Shown here: in pieces, positions 26,037 to 37,600 of the stretch
Position numbering within the stretch: the stretch's first letter is position 1
Layout: the number at the start of each line of letters is the position of its first letter
From: Polydactylus sextarius
Lineage: Eukaryota > Chordata > Actinopteri > Polynemidae
DNA: 64,000 nt
NCBI GenBank assembly: GCA_016801845.1
Contig: CM028923.1
Coordinates: 12,754,679 to 12,818,678 of the forward strand
Direction of reading: 5' to 3'
Notes under the pieces: model-generated
Seen by the model: only the letters and a program-made list of their open reading frames with translations
Told to the model about the DNA's origin: nothing
Database searches by the model: none
Program-made: the position numbers and the translations under genes

Positions 26037-28124
26037 AGTTGCTGAACCATCTGAGTTTTCTACTGATTTTAACCTGTACGGAGCAAACAATGAGCCAAAT
26101 GAGAGCAAGTAAAAGCTAAATTACTGTCTCCAGGAGCAGTATATCATGTGTCTTCCAACCTTGGCTGTAGACCACTGAATACTCAGAGAGAGAAAACACT
26201 TCAGTCGAGGAAGGCCCTTTGGCTCAAGGGAAATAGCCCAGATCTGTCGGGTAATAACTCAGCTACTGCAGAGAACCTTTATACTGTTCTACATTTACAA
26301 GCAGCGTGTAGAGCAGAGTCATCTGAACGAGGCCCCAATCTGCTGCCTTGGCAATCAAACAGTGTGTCATCTTTAGTGTGTTTAGTTTTGAATCATCTCA
26401 GACTTTATCCTGTCATCATCCCTATAATGGCTGATTGTTAAGCATAATGTATGTGAGAGAAGGGATGAGAGCCATTGCAGCAAAAGGTGCTTTTTTTTTT
26501 TAAATCTGTTAAATTAGATATAAAGTTTGTGTAATCAGATTGAGGGGGTATGTTATGGCAGTTTGACATCCATCTTAATTCAGTTTCTTCCTGTAGTACA
26601 ACAATCTCTCACACATGTAGCCACAGTTACAAAATAGATTTACTGTATAACAATCTGAAATTAAGCATCATTGTGTTTTTTGTTGCCAATGACTTATTTC
26701 TTTCTTTCCGTGCTCTATGGAAACTACCGTTATCACTTGTGGGGCATCAAATGATCATCTTCTGGCAATGTCTTGTGCCAACGTTAAGGAGTTTTACATC
26801 ATCCTTCACTCCTCCCACCTTTGTTAGGATCAAACCACATCACGGTTCATCTCCTTCCTCTGAACAAGCAGACGATCAGCTGTCACCAGTGGACAGATGG
26901 TCCAGTTGAGACTGAAGATGCCCTGAAGGACTGTTTGTTTTGAAACAACTGTGTAGCACTTTGTGACTCACATATGGAGGAGATTGTCATCTTAAAAGAC
27001 TTAAGTTATTTGTCAAAATCCGATCATTATATTAATGCATTTTTAATATTTTTCAACACATTCTGCTTCCTTACACTGACATTTCACCACAGTGGGATAA
27101 AACATTTTGATCTAATCTGATTTAAACTAATATAAGATATATAGAAAAGGCTGTAATGTTTTAAATGCCTAAATTTAGATAAATCAAACTAAGCAAGAGC
27201 AAAACAAGTAACTAAATGAAAAATGTGTTTGGTACTCGGGACAGACAAACAATAGTTGATAGCCAATATTGTAAAAACCTTCATGTCATAAACACATGAA
27301 GGTTTAACTTTATCAATGCAATGTGTTTTATGCAAGTTTGTCAAGATTTGTTTCTGTGAGGTACAAAGCTGGGAGTGGCTAAACAGTAGTCTGTGACTCT
27401 TAAATTCATGAACTAGAAGTAAAGAGAACTAACCTGTCCTGAAAACCAGTGAAACCAGTCAAGTGCAGCGTTAGATATCATCACCGTGCGCTGGTCAAGT
27501 AAAACTCGACTGAGGTAAGACACATCAAATTTATCTATACTACAATTAAAGCTATGATTGATTGACATCAGATATGAATTCCAAAGTATATAATTTAAGT
27601 TTTTATGCTACTCCTTATTTTGTGCCATTTCTATAAACCTGAATCTACAAAGTGGCCAGCAACTAAAACAATATTTTCCTTTGAAAAGAAGTAGAATAGA
27701 AATACAATGTGTCCTCCAGAGATATGTGAGTAATGTACTTAGGTCGATTATTTCAGTAAATGTACTGGTAAGTTACTTTCCATTACCTGGGTCATGAAGA
27801 GAAAATCCTTTTAACCCCAGGAACTAACTAACAGCAGGAACCCTTTTTTCCACAAAATGCTTTATACACAGTCCATATAATCTGCTTTAGTTTGTTGGTC
27901 AATGTTTTTTGTGAGAAGGTTCTGCTCCTGAAACATGACGGCTGCTGTTCTCTCACACATTTTCTTATCTTTACTGTACTATTTCTTTTTGAATATTACA
28001 GTGTACAAAATGTCCTAGACTAAACTCAACTCAGTCTGTTGGTGTGAATCTGATGCACTGCTCTAGTCTCGGTTTATTTGAATACCCAGATTAGAGCATT
28101 GAAACATTTGCACAGGATTTAAAA
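26037..28124. other. Intergenic, nothing recognised
   Basis: The stretch is AT-rich, without a convincing exon, RNA gene or repeat family. The longest open frame (26,550-26,909, plus) has no family motif and no splice support. A small inverted repeat (AACCTTCATGT, seven-base spacer, ACATGAAGGTT) lies near 27,278-27,306. Confidence 0.5.
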
Positions 28125-28223
28125 GAGAACAGGATCTGTAACACGAAGAGAAAAGAACCCCAAAGAAAGTTACATTAGATCAGAATAACAATGCGCTATG
28201 ACTTGATGATAAGGTTTGTGGCA
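28125..28223 (-). repeat. LTR-like fragment matching the outer end of the LTR at 33.4-33.5 kb
   Basis: About 95 bases resemble 33,425-33,518 in the same orientation. Shared words include GATCAGAATAACAATG, GCTATGA, GATGATAAGGTT and GTGGCA, with roughly four of five bases alike by eye. On the minus strand both copies start TGCCAC, as an LTR might. The likeness fades further left. It may be the start of the missing 3' LTR or a separate older insertion. Confidence 0.45.
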
Positions 28224-28639
28224 TGTGTGTATTGTAGGTTACTTTGAATGGGACAAACATCATGTATGTGAATAATGTGAAGGAAAAAAATGTGTCAGAA
28301 AAGTTCCCTGAGGCTCACAATACTTGAAAATAACAAGAGAGGATTATTCACTGACTGGGTTCTGTTTCCGTTCTGACAAATAAACAATGGTGTAGTTGTT
28401 TCTCTGGTGTATTGTGCTCATCCTCCCAAGGGTAATTATGCAAAAAAAAAAAAAAAAAAAATCTTAAAGTCTGTGATCAATAAAAATATAAGCCCAAGAT
28501 TACTCCAGTGCTCATAAAAAACAATAAAATTAATAATATCATAATTAATAGTAATTCTAATAAACATCATATGAAAATGACTAAACCACCCAAAAGGGGA
28601 CTTATCTGGCAAACTTAACTAGCCCATAAAGTAAAGCAT

Positions 28640-29115
28640 CATCTAAGTAGTGAAAACAAATATGCAAAAATAATAAAATGCAAAACATGATCCTAACACG
28701 TGACTAATAATCCCACAGGTTATCCCAAAATTACGAACAAAATGTATAATCACAAATAAACACCGCTGTGCAGGTAATAAAGTGCTCCTTCCCCTAGTGG
28801 AAGGAACTATAAATACAGTCCCAGCGTGGAGTGCGCTTCCGCGATGGGACACCTGGCTGGAAGCCCGCGTACCAGGTAAATTGAGTAATTGTTTGATCTG
28901 GATTATGAACAAAATGACAAGAGAGTTTATAGATGAAATGACCAGAAAATGAAGATAGGCTTGTGGGTACCACACTATAAGTAAAAACCTGAACGGAGCG
29001 GATGGAAATGAACATGAAAGAGAAATAATTTCATGGACCTCACGGCTGACCAAACAAATGGTCGGAGCCGCGCTTGAACACAACACCGGAGTGCGCATAC
29101 CCACTGCCCTGACAA
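28640..29115. other. Unassigned block, GC-rich in part, possible transposon remnant
   Basis: It differs from its AT-rich flanks by CpG-containing stretches (for example GCGCTTCCGCGATGG and GGAGCCGCGCTTG) and by a TATA-like ACTATAAATAC on the plus strand. A 153-codon frame is open on the minus strand but is hydrophobic and resembles nothing I know. Its place against the broken end of the retrotransposon suggests another inserted element. I cannot name it. Confidence 0.3.
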
Positions 29116-29189
29116 TAAATGATATTATTATACATTATTTTATATTAACAATACAAAGCCCAATATCATGATTTACATCACATAAAGTT

Positions 29190-29995
29190 ACGTACCAGCC
29201 CACCAGCCCCAGGAAGGAGCGAACATCCTTCTTGGTCTGTGGCTGTGGACAGTTCCAGATGGCCTGCACCTTGTCTTTTTGAGGCCTTATCAGCCCCTTG
29301 CCCAGGATATGACCTAGGTATCGGACCTCTGCCTTGGCAAAGTCACACCTTTTAGGATGCACCGTGAGCCCAGCCCTCTGGATACGCTGCAGGACATCCG
29401 TGAGATGACACAAGTGATCCCTCCAGGTGGCGCTAAAGATCACGATGTCGTCCAGGTAGGCGGCAGCATATGACTTGGTCCCTGCCAAAACGCAGTCCAT
29501 AAGTTTTTGAAAAGTTGCAGGCACCCCCTGCAGGCTAAATGGCATCACAACAAACTGAAACAGCCCTTGTGGAGTTCTAAAGGCTGTATAGGGCCGGTCC
29601 TGCTTGGCAAGGGGCACCTGCCAGTAGCCCTTGCACAGATCGAGGGTGGTGATGTAACACGCCTTACCCAGCCGTTCGATGAGATCTTCTAGTCGGGGCA
29701 TAGGGTAAGCATCAAAGTGAGACTGTGCATTAATTTTCCAAAAGTTTATACAAAAACGAATTGTGCCATCCTTTTTAGGCACCAGGACAACTGGATTGCT
29801 CCACTCGCTGTGGGACCTCTCAATGACACCGAGGGACAGCATCTTCACTTCCCGTTTGAGCAGAGGAAGCAGACGCTCAGGAATCCTGTACCTCCTTTGC
29901 TGACAGGTGTGGTGTCCTTCAGTGGAATGGTGTGTTCCACCAAAGTAGTGAAGCCAAGTTTCTCTTGACACAGGCCCTCTGGAATGATGTCCTGT
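29190..29995 (-). pseudogene. Reverse transcriptase domain, truncated
   Basis: The domain copies element RNA into DNA. The frame starts after a frameshift near 29,970 and runs through VVLVPKKDGTIRFCI, TTLDLCKGYWQVPL, AFRTPQGLFQFVVMPF and the catalytic AYLDDIVIF box, so both paired aspartates remain. It continues into the thumb and connection region (YLGHILGKG, DVRSFLGLVGWY). There the likeness stops at about 29,190 and unrelated AT-rich sequence follows. RNase H is absent. The abrupt end suggests deletion or 3' truncation. Confidence 0.85.
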
Positions 29996-30048
29996 AGCTC
30001 CCCCTGCTGCTGTGGAGTCTGGTGTCCCAGGTCAAGAGAAGCGGGCGT

Positions 30049-31914
30049 CTAAACAAATGGGAAGAACTGCTCTGGGTGGTCTTCCTCCTCGCCGACCGCT
30101 TGTACCAGGAGCTGGGCAATGCCCTGGGGTTGTCGGTCCCGCCATTCTTTTAGGAGGTTGATGTGAAACACCTGCTTAGCTTTCTTCTTCCCCAGCATGT
30201 CAAGCTCATAGGTGGTGGGCCCGGCCTTGCGGGTTACTGTATAGGGCCCCTGCCACTGAGCAAGCAGTTTATTCTCGGAGGTGGGCAGGAGTAAAAGGAC
30301 TTCCTGCCCAGGCTGAAGGGTGCGTTCATGGGCAGACTTGTCATACCAGGCCTTCTGGCGACCTTGCGTTTGCTCCAGATTATTCCAGACCAGGTCAGCC
30401 ATCTCCTCCATCTTGTCTCGCATCTGCAGGACATGAGAAAGGACGTTGGTGGTCTCTGGTGCTTTTGGTCCCTCCCAGGCTTCTTTCAGAAGATCCAAGG
30501 GCCCCCTCGCGGCTCTGCTGCCTACAGCAGCTCGAATGGTGAGAACCCCGTAGAAGTCTGTGGCACCTCACGGTAGGTGAACAGCAGATATGGCAGCCAG
30601 CGGTCCCAGTCTTTTCCGTTGGCAGACATATTTCCGCAGCATGCCTTTGAGCGTCTGATTGTAGCGTTCAACCAGACCGTCAGTTTGGGGGTGATAGGGT
30701 GTGGTCCTAATCCCCTTAATCCCTAACAAATTTTACACCTGTTTTAGCTTTTTGGACAGGAAAGCGGTACCCTGATCGGTAATGATTTCCTGGGGTATTC
30801 CTACTCTAGAGAACAGCTGAAGAATGGCTTGCGAGATGGTAGTGGCCGTTACTTTATGCAGGGGAAAAGCTTCTGGATAACGAGTGGCGTAATCACAGAC
30901 AACCAGGATGTAGCGATGCCCTCTCTGGGTTCTCTCTAGTGGCCCCACGATATCCATCCCTATCCGGGTAAAGGGAACGTCAATGATGGGGAGAGGCTGA
31001 AGGGGGAATGGACGAGTTTTATGGTTGCTGGTGAACTGGTGACAAACTCTACAGGACCTGCAGTACTCCTGTATGTCTTTATACATCCCTGGCCAATAAA
31101 ACCTAGCTGCCACTCTCTCAAAGGTTTTAGTGGTGCTGAGATGCCCTGCCCAGGGGATACTGTGGCCCAGGGAGATTACTTGCTCTCTCAAGGCACCAGG
31201 TACTACCAGCTGTTCAGATGCCTTCCCCTCTGGCTGATGATACAACAGCCCCTCTCGTAACAGGAAGCTCTCTCCACACACACTAGGTGAGACTCCTGTT
31301 GGTACCCCATCTACACTGACCACCTTGCTGCGAGCTTCCTGCAGGGTAACCTCCTGACCCTGGAGCTGTCTGACCTCCTCAGTCATGTTTTCCCAGGCCC
31401 CGCCCCCTGTCTGAGCACTCTCAACTGCTGGCATATTCTTGAGAGTACCCACCAGCTTCTCTTGGCGTCTCTGCCTACGGCTCTTTCTCTCTTTGGTGCT
31501 AAGAGGGGGTGTTATAACACTGTCATAAAAGACCATCTCTTTCAGGGAAGCACTCTCACTGGAGTCTTTTGACTGGGCTCTCGTGATAACCATATTAACT
31601 GGCTTATGGGCCTGCACCAACTCTGGTAATATCAGAGTATCCTGACCCAGGACCACTGGATAACTGAGGTTCTCCACCACCCCAACTGCAAGACGGTAGG
31701 ACTGACCCTCCACATCAATATGCACCTGGGCCACCGGGTACACATGTTCATCGCCATTAACACATATCACAGTCAGGCTTTCCCCCCTAACATACTCTTC
31801 TTTGTCCACTAGATGGGGGCGCACTAACATTTGAGAGCTTCCAGTATGAATGAGGGCACTGATCTCCTTACCAGCTATTACTACTGGGGCAGTCTGCAAC
31901 CTACCCGTGACCTG
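30049..31914 (-). pseudogene. Protease and integrase region of the retrotransposon, disrupted
   Basis: A retropepsin-like segment comes first, with ALIHTGSSQMLV where the family has a D-T/S-G active site; here the aspartate is histidine, so the enzyme should be inactive. The integrase follows. Its zinc-binding motif (GH...WAGHLS, CRSCRVCHQF) is intact, as are the first two catalytic aspartates (MDIVGPL, IITDQG). A stop then interrupts the frame near 30,733. The third acidic residue (DGLVERYN) lies in a shifted frame, with another stop near 30,560. A C-terminal GPY module (QGPYTV) lies in the frame at 30,498-30,049. Cutting and joining of element DNA cannot be performed by this copy. Confidence 0.85.
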
Positions 31915-33006
31915 CTTATCTGACCCATGACGACAATAGTTGCCACTACCTTTGGGCTTTCCCGATGGACAGTTTGGCCTAATATGTCCTTCCTGGCCAC
32001 ACTGGTGACAGAAAATAGGTCGTGCTTTAGGGGTAACAGACTGTCTAGGCGGCTCAGTCCTCTATTTTCCATGCTAGACCTAGGACCACTCCCACCACCG
32101 CGTCCATCTGACTTACCACGGGCTGTGGCTCGGTGTCCTGGTTCCCAGCGGAAGAGCTTCGGGCCTCGACACGCCGCGAGAAAGTTCTCCACCAGCTCTG
32201 CAGCCTGCTGGCCGGTCTGGGGCTTGTGTTCTTTCACCCACACTTGTACATCTGGCTACAGAGTACAGATAAACTGTTCCAGAATGAGGACTTCAGCCAC
32301 CTCTTCAACCGTCTTCCCCTCTGGTCTAATCCACTTGCAGAACATGTTCTTTAGGCACTGGTAGAGCTCTCTGGGGGATTCTCCTGACCGGATGTCTGGC
32401 TCCCGAAACCTCCTCCGGTAGACTTCCTTATTAATGTCCCTCCACATGCTTGGGGATGGCAGCCTTTGACCAAGCAACAGGAGCATCTCCCTCTTGTGGT
32501 GGGCTTGGGCTGCCGGGTGAAACAGGCAGCTGTGGTAGCAGAGGTGTCAGCACCGCAGGCGGTGGGTGCAGCAGGGGCATCCCATCTGGCTGGGGCGGTG
32601 CGACTGATGGTAGCTGGGTGGCTGGCGGTAACGGCAGGACCGGGGGCGCAGCTGGCTGTAATGGCGAAGCAGGTGGTGGTGGCAGTGGTGCGACTGGCTG
32701 CTCGGGCTGCCGGGCATCTAGTGGGAGAGGCCGAGGCTGGCGATCAACATCCTCCCGTAGCTGATTCAGTTGAACTTGCACACTCCTCCAGTGCTGCTCC
32801 TGCTTAAAGGCTTCTCGTTCCTGGGCCTTTAAGGAGTCTTGCAGTAGTACATACAGCCTGGCCAGGTTGGTTCCCCCTGGCCCCACCTCTTCAGGCTCTG
32901 TCTCCCCCGCGTCTAGCTCACCTCCCTCAGCTCCTTGATGCACCTCCTCTATCCCAGTCACCTCGGCGCCCTGTTTCCTGGCCTGCCGCCGGACTGACAT
33001 GATCAC
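31915..33006 (-). pseudogene. Gag with SCAN-like capsid segment and zinc knuckle, frameshifted
   Basis: The first frame (33,006-32,431) is a charged then proline-rich N-terminus. It ends after WSKAAIPK, where about 60-70 residues expected in related Gags appear deleted. The next frame (from about 32,450 to 32,256) holds a capsid segment (NKEVYRRRFREPD, GESPRELYQ, EEVAEVLILEQFI) that strongly resembles the SCAN domain of vertebrate zinc-finger proteins. A CCHC zinc knuckle (CHQCGQEGHIRPNC) lies near 32,010 in yet another frame. At least two frameshifts separate these parts. Confidence 0.75.
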
Positions 33007-33057
33007 TCCTCAACGTCGTTCTCAACCTCCACCTCGTCTCTCCTAGAGGCACCACAC

Positions 33058-33075
33058 ATCCCACTTCTGACACCA
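33058..33075 (-). other. Primer-binding site, tRNA-Leu(CAG) type
   Basis: On the minus strand TGGTGTCAGAAGTGGGAT is complementary to the 3' end of vertebrate tRNA-Leu(CAG), including CCA. It lies two bases inside the LTR end (...CCACA-TT-TGG). This is where reverse transcription would start. The tRNA sequence is from memory, but the 18-base fit and the position are convincing. Confidence 0.8.
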
Positions 33076-33077
33076 AA

Positions 33078-33518
33078 TGTGGTCGACCGGTGCGGCCTGC
33101 CCACTAGTTGGGATGTGGGCTTGGAGATGAGAGTGGACAAAACAAACAAAAAATATGCAGGAGAGATGGTTGCTGTGCAAAAGTTTACACCAGCTTTATT
33201 TTTCTGGAAACAATCCTTAGGACCTAAGGACCACATAAAGTTCCTACTGAGTACTTGGGAAGGAGAGACGCCACGTGTGTGTATGGATGCGTGTGTGCGT
33301 TAGCGTGTGTATGCCGGCAAGAATGAATGAGGTCTCTCTCCCTCTCCTCTGCCTTTGCGGTAAAGTCGATCCAGTCTCTGATGGTGAGAAGGGGAATATT
33401 TTAACTTCTCACAGGCATGTGCACAGGAGCTGTAAGAGAGAAGAGAGAAGAACCCAAAAGAATGCTGCATAAGATCAGAATAACAATGTGCTATGAATCG
33501 ATGATAAGGTTCGTGGCA
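33078..33518 (-). repeat. 5' LTR of the retrotransposon (outer end provisional)
   Basis: The inner end is fixed by the primer-binding site and reads ...CCACA on the minus strand. An AATAAA polyadenylation signal (plus 33,195-33,200, TTTATT) lies about 120 nt from the inner end, as expected in R-U5. The outer end is placed at 33,518 because the minus strand there starts TGCCAC and the similarity to 28,125-28,223 stops at the same base. That gives 441 bp. The outer border is inference. Confidence 0.55.
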
Positions 33519-34620
33519 CTCAGTCACTCTGACGCAGAGAACCTCGTATTTGACAAGAGTAGGAGCAGAAATCAGACTGAAACCATCAAATATATTATTG
33601 TTATTGTGCAGAGACAAGCTGTTTGGGTACTGTTTGACCTAAAACATTTGACATAGAAGACACTCCAAGTCTAAAAGTAAAAGTTTATTCGTTTGTCACT
33701 AAAAGTTTGGATAAAGTGATAATTGATAACGGTGTATATTAATCAGTCTTGTTTTGTGTGAGGACTGTCACTGTTAAGTGGCACTGAGGGGGTGTTGACT
33801 GCACTAAATCAGTAAAATAAGATTTAAAAAAGTTTCCCTATCAGCATCACTATGTGTCATAAGCTGTGTTTTCTCACTGATTGACAGTATTTTATCCAAG
33901 GCTGCTTCCTTGCACAGATTTCACTTCTAACCTTAAGAGGTGCAATAATATTTAGAGAGGATAGCTGGTTCAGTATTGTATTGTTGTATTCTGGTAATTT
34001 TAGTTATATAGCACAATATATTTATGATCTGATGCTGACATATCTAGTATTACCACATCAGATATTACCTCACCAAGTGTGTTAATCGTTGGTTGAAACA
34101 CACACACTCACACACATACTTGTGTTTGTCTATATATGTGCAGTTTTAATGTGAAAAGATCTTGACAGATTTTAAGAAATTTGTGACCTGGACATTTGTG
34201 AGGTCGTCAACATGGATATTAAAATAATCTTATAGCTCGATAGCATTTGAATGACAGCAAAACAAACAAACAGCTCTGTGCAGTTTTCTCAGCTTTGCAC
34301 CTTTGCACAGTGTCAGATTGCAAAACATTGTGATGTCCACATGCACACAAATATTTACATAACATAGCAAAGAGAGCTATCAGAATGAATGCTGCGTTTG
34401 AGGACTCTGTCAATAGTTAACCGATAAGAGGAATGAGGAAAGACTGGAAGCCAGATGAGTCACACTACCTGTATAGAAAAGGATCCTACAGATCAAGGGT
34501 TATTTTAATACATAACAAGATCCCAATTTCCATAAAGTTTTTTTTTTTTCAGAATTGTTATTAATTTTGAAAAAAAAAAAAAAACAACTTTTGTGTTGTT
34601 TTTATTTTTCATTCCAATAG
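33519..34620. other. Intergenic / nxpe3 upstream region
   Basis: AT-rich sequence with poly(T)/poly(A) runs near 34,540-34,585. Non-coding 5' exons of the NXPE gene may lie here, but I could not identify any. The stretch ends in a good splice acceptor (TTTTTCATTCCAATAG) at 34,620. Confidence 0.45.
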
Positions 34621-34681
34621 CGGATATAGTGGACAGTGCCATGCTGCAGCCAGAGAAAAGACAAAGACACCATCACTGATC

Positions 34682-37600
34682 ATGATCATGAAAGCTTATA
34701 AAGGAAAGGATGTCAGAATTTGCTTCCCAAAGTGTGGTCTCATTTTCCTTTTATTGTTTACATTTATGTTAATCATTAGACTGTGGAACATCATCATCGT
34801 GGAGGTAAGACACTGCTTGTCTTCAAATACATTATTGCTCAGAAATGTTGTCTTATATCAACTTTTGCAAATGAATGTAATTTAGTTTAAATTATATTTC
34901 ATTTTAATCCTGCACTGTGACAGATGGGCTCACAGCAGTCAGTGTGGCATTATTCTGCATTTTCCACATTTTTCTGGTTTCTTCACTTCTGTTTAAGTGG
35001 TTAAGATAGATGGATTACAACATGGAAGTTAAACTTGAAAGGGACACAAAGCGAAGCAGGTGCAAAAGCATGTGCTGTACATCTAATCATAGACAGCAAT
35101 ATGAAAATAGTGGCTGATAATGGTCACTCTAGTTGCCTGTTTGATTTATTGAAATTGACCTGGAGCTAATAATGGTTGTAAAGAGAAGGGTAGAGGAAAT
35201 CAGTGATAATGACTTGAGCTTGTTTTCACCTTGACAGTAGAATCTGAAAGAAACATTAAGTGTTTTTTTACGCCTATCGTGGTTCAGTCAAGTATGTTTG
35301 AACAAAAGCATTAGAAAAGATTTTCTTTGTTGACTCATTTATTTAATGCATCTTTATCAACATATCTCAATTTCAGCCTGAAGATAAGTCCACTGCCACA
35401 AGTCCACCAAGAGCTGTAAATGAGCCTCTAGTGCATCACGACATCTGCACATTTCAGCCACCAATCTCTGTGGGCCCTATGGATAAAAACGGGATGTTAG
35501 ACTCCATTGTTTGGCCTGAAACACCCCCACTGTCAGAGCCATTTTCTCTGAATCAGACCAGCGATCCTGCCCACAGCACCTTCACAATAGTCCCAAGTAA
35601 GAGAGGAAGAGTGTGGCGCGTAGGAGATCAGCTGGAAGTCATGATAAAAATGCACGACTTCCAGGGCCATCCCAAAAAGACTGGAGGAGACTTCTTAATC
35701 GCACGGCTGCATAATTCAGCCCTTGGTGCAGGTGTGGCTGGGCAAGTGGTAGATCATCTCAATGGCAGCTATTCTGCTGTATTCTCTCTACTCTGGAAAG
35801 GAAGTGCGCATGTTGAGGTGATTCTGATGGCTACATAATAATGTTATGCTACGATAACTAGTATTTAAAGCATTTAAAGATCACAAATAACAAGACATAT
35901 ATGTTTTTATAGTATCAAATAACTAATTCATATTAAATGGATGTAACTTAGCTGGCAGAAACGATCTTTGAGGAAAAATTGGTGTACTTTGATATTTCAA
36001 ACTGGCTTCATATTTGTAGAGCTTTCATGTCCTTTGTCCTTATATACCATGTTAACTTCACTTGACCTGGGAGGTAACACATGGCTGCTACTGTAGATAG
36101 CTTGTTTGCCAGACATGCTAATGTTAGGATCTTTAAATGTTGAATGATAGGACAGCTTTGCAGAGGTCAATTCTTTAGACATAGGTGGTCAGTCTGTTTG
36201 AAATGTGGTTTATACCTAGAATACAATGGCTTAAATATATCTGTTCTCGTACAACAGAGGCAACACAATGTGGACTGGACTTTCTCTCTCTGTCCAATCA
36301 GGTGACACTTGTTCATCCCAGCGAAGCCATCACAGTCTTGCAAATGCTGACCAGCAAGCACCCTGACAGGATTTACTTTGAGAGTCTCTTCCACTCAGGC
36401 TCAGTGTCTGAAACCACCACATGTAACTTATGTTTGCACCTAAACAACCAGCCGATATGCAACTACACTGACGTCCATACAGGTGAACAGTGGTTCTGCT
36501 ACAAGCCAAAGAAGCTAAACTGCAGTGCCAGGATCAGCCACTCCAAGGGAGGTTTCCATAATAACCTCACAAATGGGAAAGCGAAGCTCTTTCAAATGTG
36601 AGAGACAAGGAGATGGGGCTTATTTTTTCTCTGTTTTGATTTTAGCTGTTAATGCTATATTCTGTTCATTTTTGTTTCTTTGCTGAAAATAGCTACATAA
36701 TACAAAAATTGACAATGTGCTGCCACTTCCTCCCACTATTAAAAAGTGTGTAAAAGCGTGATAAGAACTGCTAACACACAGGATTGATGATCTATACTGC
36801 AGCCAGTCACCAGGTGGAGATTGAAATGTTCTGGCTTAGCTTTGTTAGAACATCCATGTTCTCCATCTTCAGATACAGTCTAGGGAGAAAACTGAGCCAA
36901 AAGACTAAAGTTGAAGGTTGTAAGAGTGAGAAAATACAAAAATGTTCTGAGCATTTTTGTATTTTTTCTGCAAACTGCAAATTCCCTGTAGGTCCATCCT
37001 TGAAAGCTTCAGCTGTCACATCATACCTCATCTCTTGATCCATTGTGTATAGGAAAGTTTTGATTAGTACAGCTTTAACTCACTGGTTTGAGTTACAGGT
37101 TTAGTTTCAAGCAGCCCCACTTAAATAGTTCATGTGGTGATTTTAACCATCATTTTTCTGTGTTTTCCATTAGAGATGTCAACTTGAAAGTCTTAATCCG
37201 TGCTTCAGGATCTGCCAATATCACAGTCTTGCCAAGTAAGACAGGTAACACATAGTTTTACAACCGCAACTATTGCTTATTATATACATACAGTATATCA
37301 AATCTAACTGTACCATATATTGATAGAAGTATCATAAGCAGAAAGGTAAAAATTTATAAAACAATGTGTGCTGCCAGTACTCTCCCCAAGATGGCCTGAA
37401 TACATCTCTCTACACAAGAACACTATGTAGAAAAGATCAGGTGGCTAAAAGTAGTTGCACCAGCTGTTAGCACTGCACTGAGGTTTTTAGAATTACTTTA
37501 CACCAGCTGTTTTCCCTAAAGCTAATGTGGAGCTTTACTAACTTTTACTGTTACACAGCCTTTTTGCACAATACTTGACCAACTGTCACATTCGTTGAGC

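Larger units (their letters stand above)
29190..33518 (-). mobile_element. Decayed Ty3/gypsy-like LTR retrotransposon, Gmr1-type domain order
   Basis: Read on the minus strand the order is LTR, primer-binding site, Gag, protease, integrase, reverse transcriptase. The proteins are gypsy-like (zinc knuckle, integrase HHCC and GPY module, YLDD polymerase motif), but integrase precedes reverse transcriptase, as in Ty1/copia elements. That combination is described for Gmr1-like elements of fish and other deuterostomes. The copy is dead. Gag has an internal deletion and frameshifts, the protease aspartate is replaced, the integrase has a stop, and the element breaks off after the polymerase core without RNase H or a clear 3' LTR. 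Confidence 0.85.

Noticed and set aside
28643..29104. 153-codon minus-strand open frame
   Set aside because: Hydrophobic but without domain likeness; it lies in a suspected transposon remnant, so I do not call a gene.
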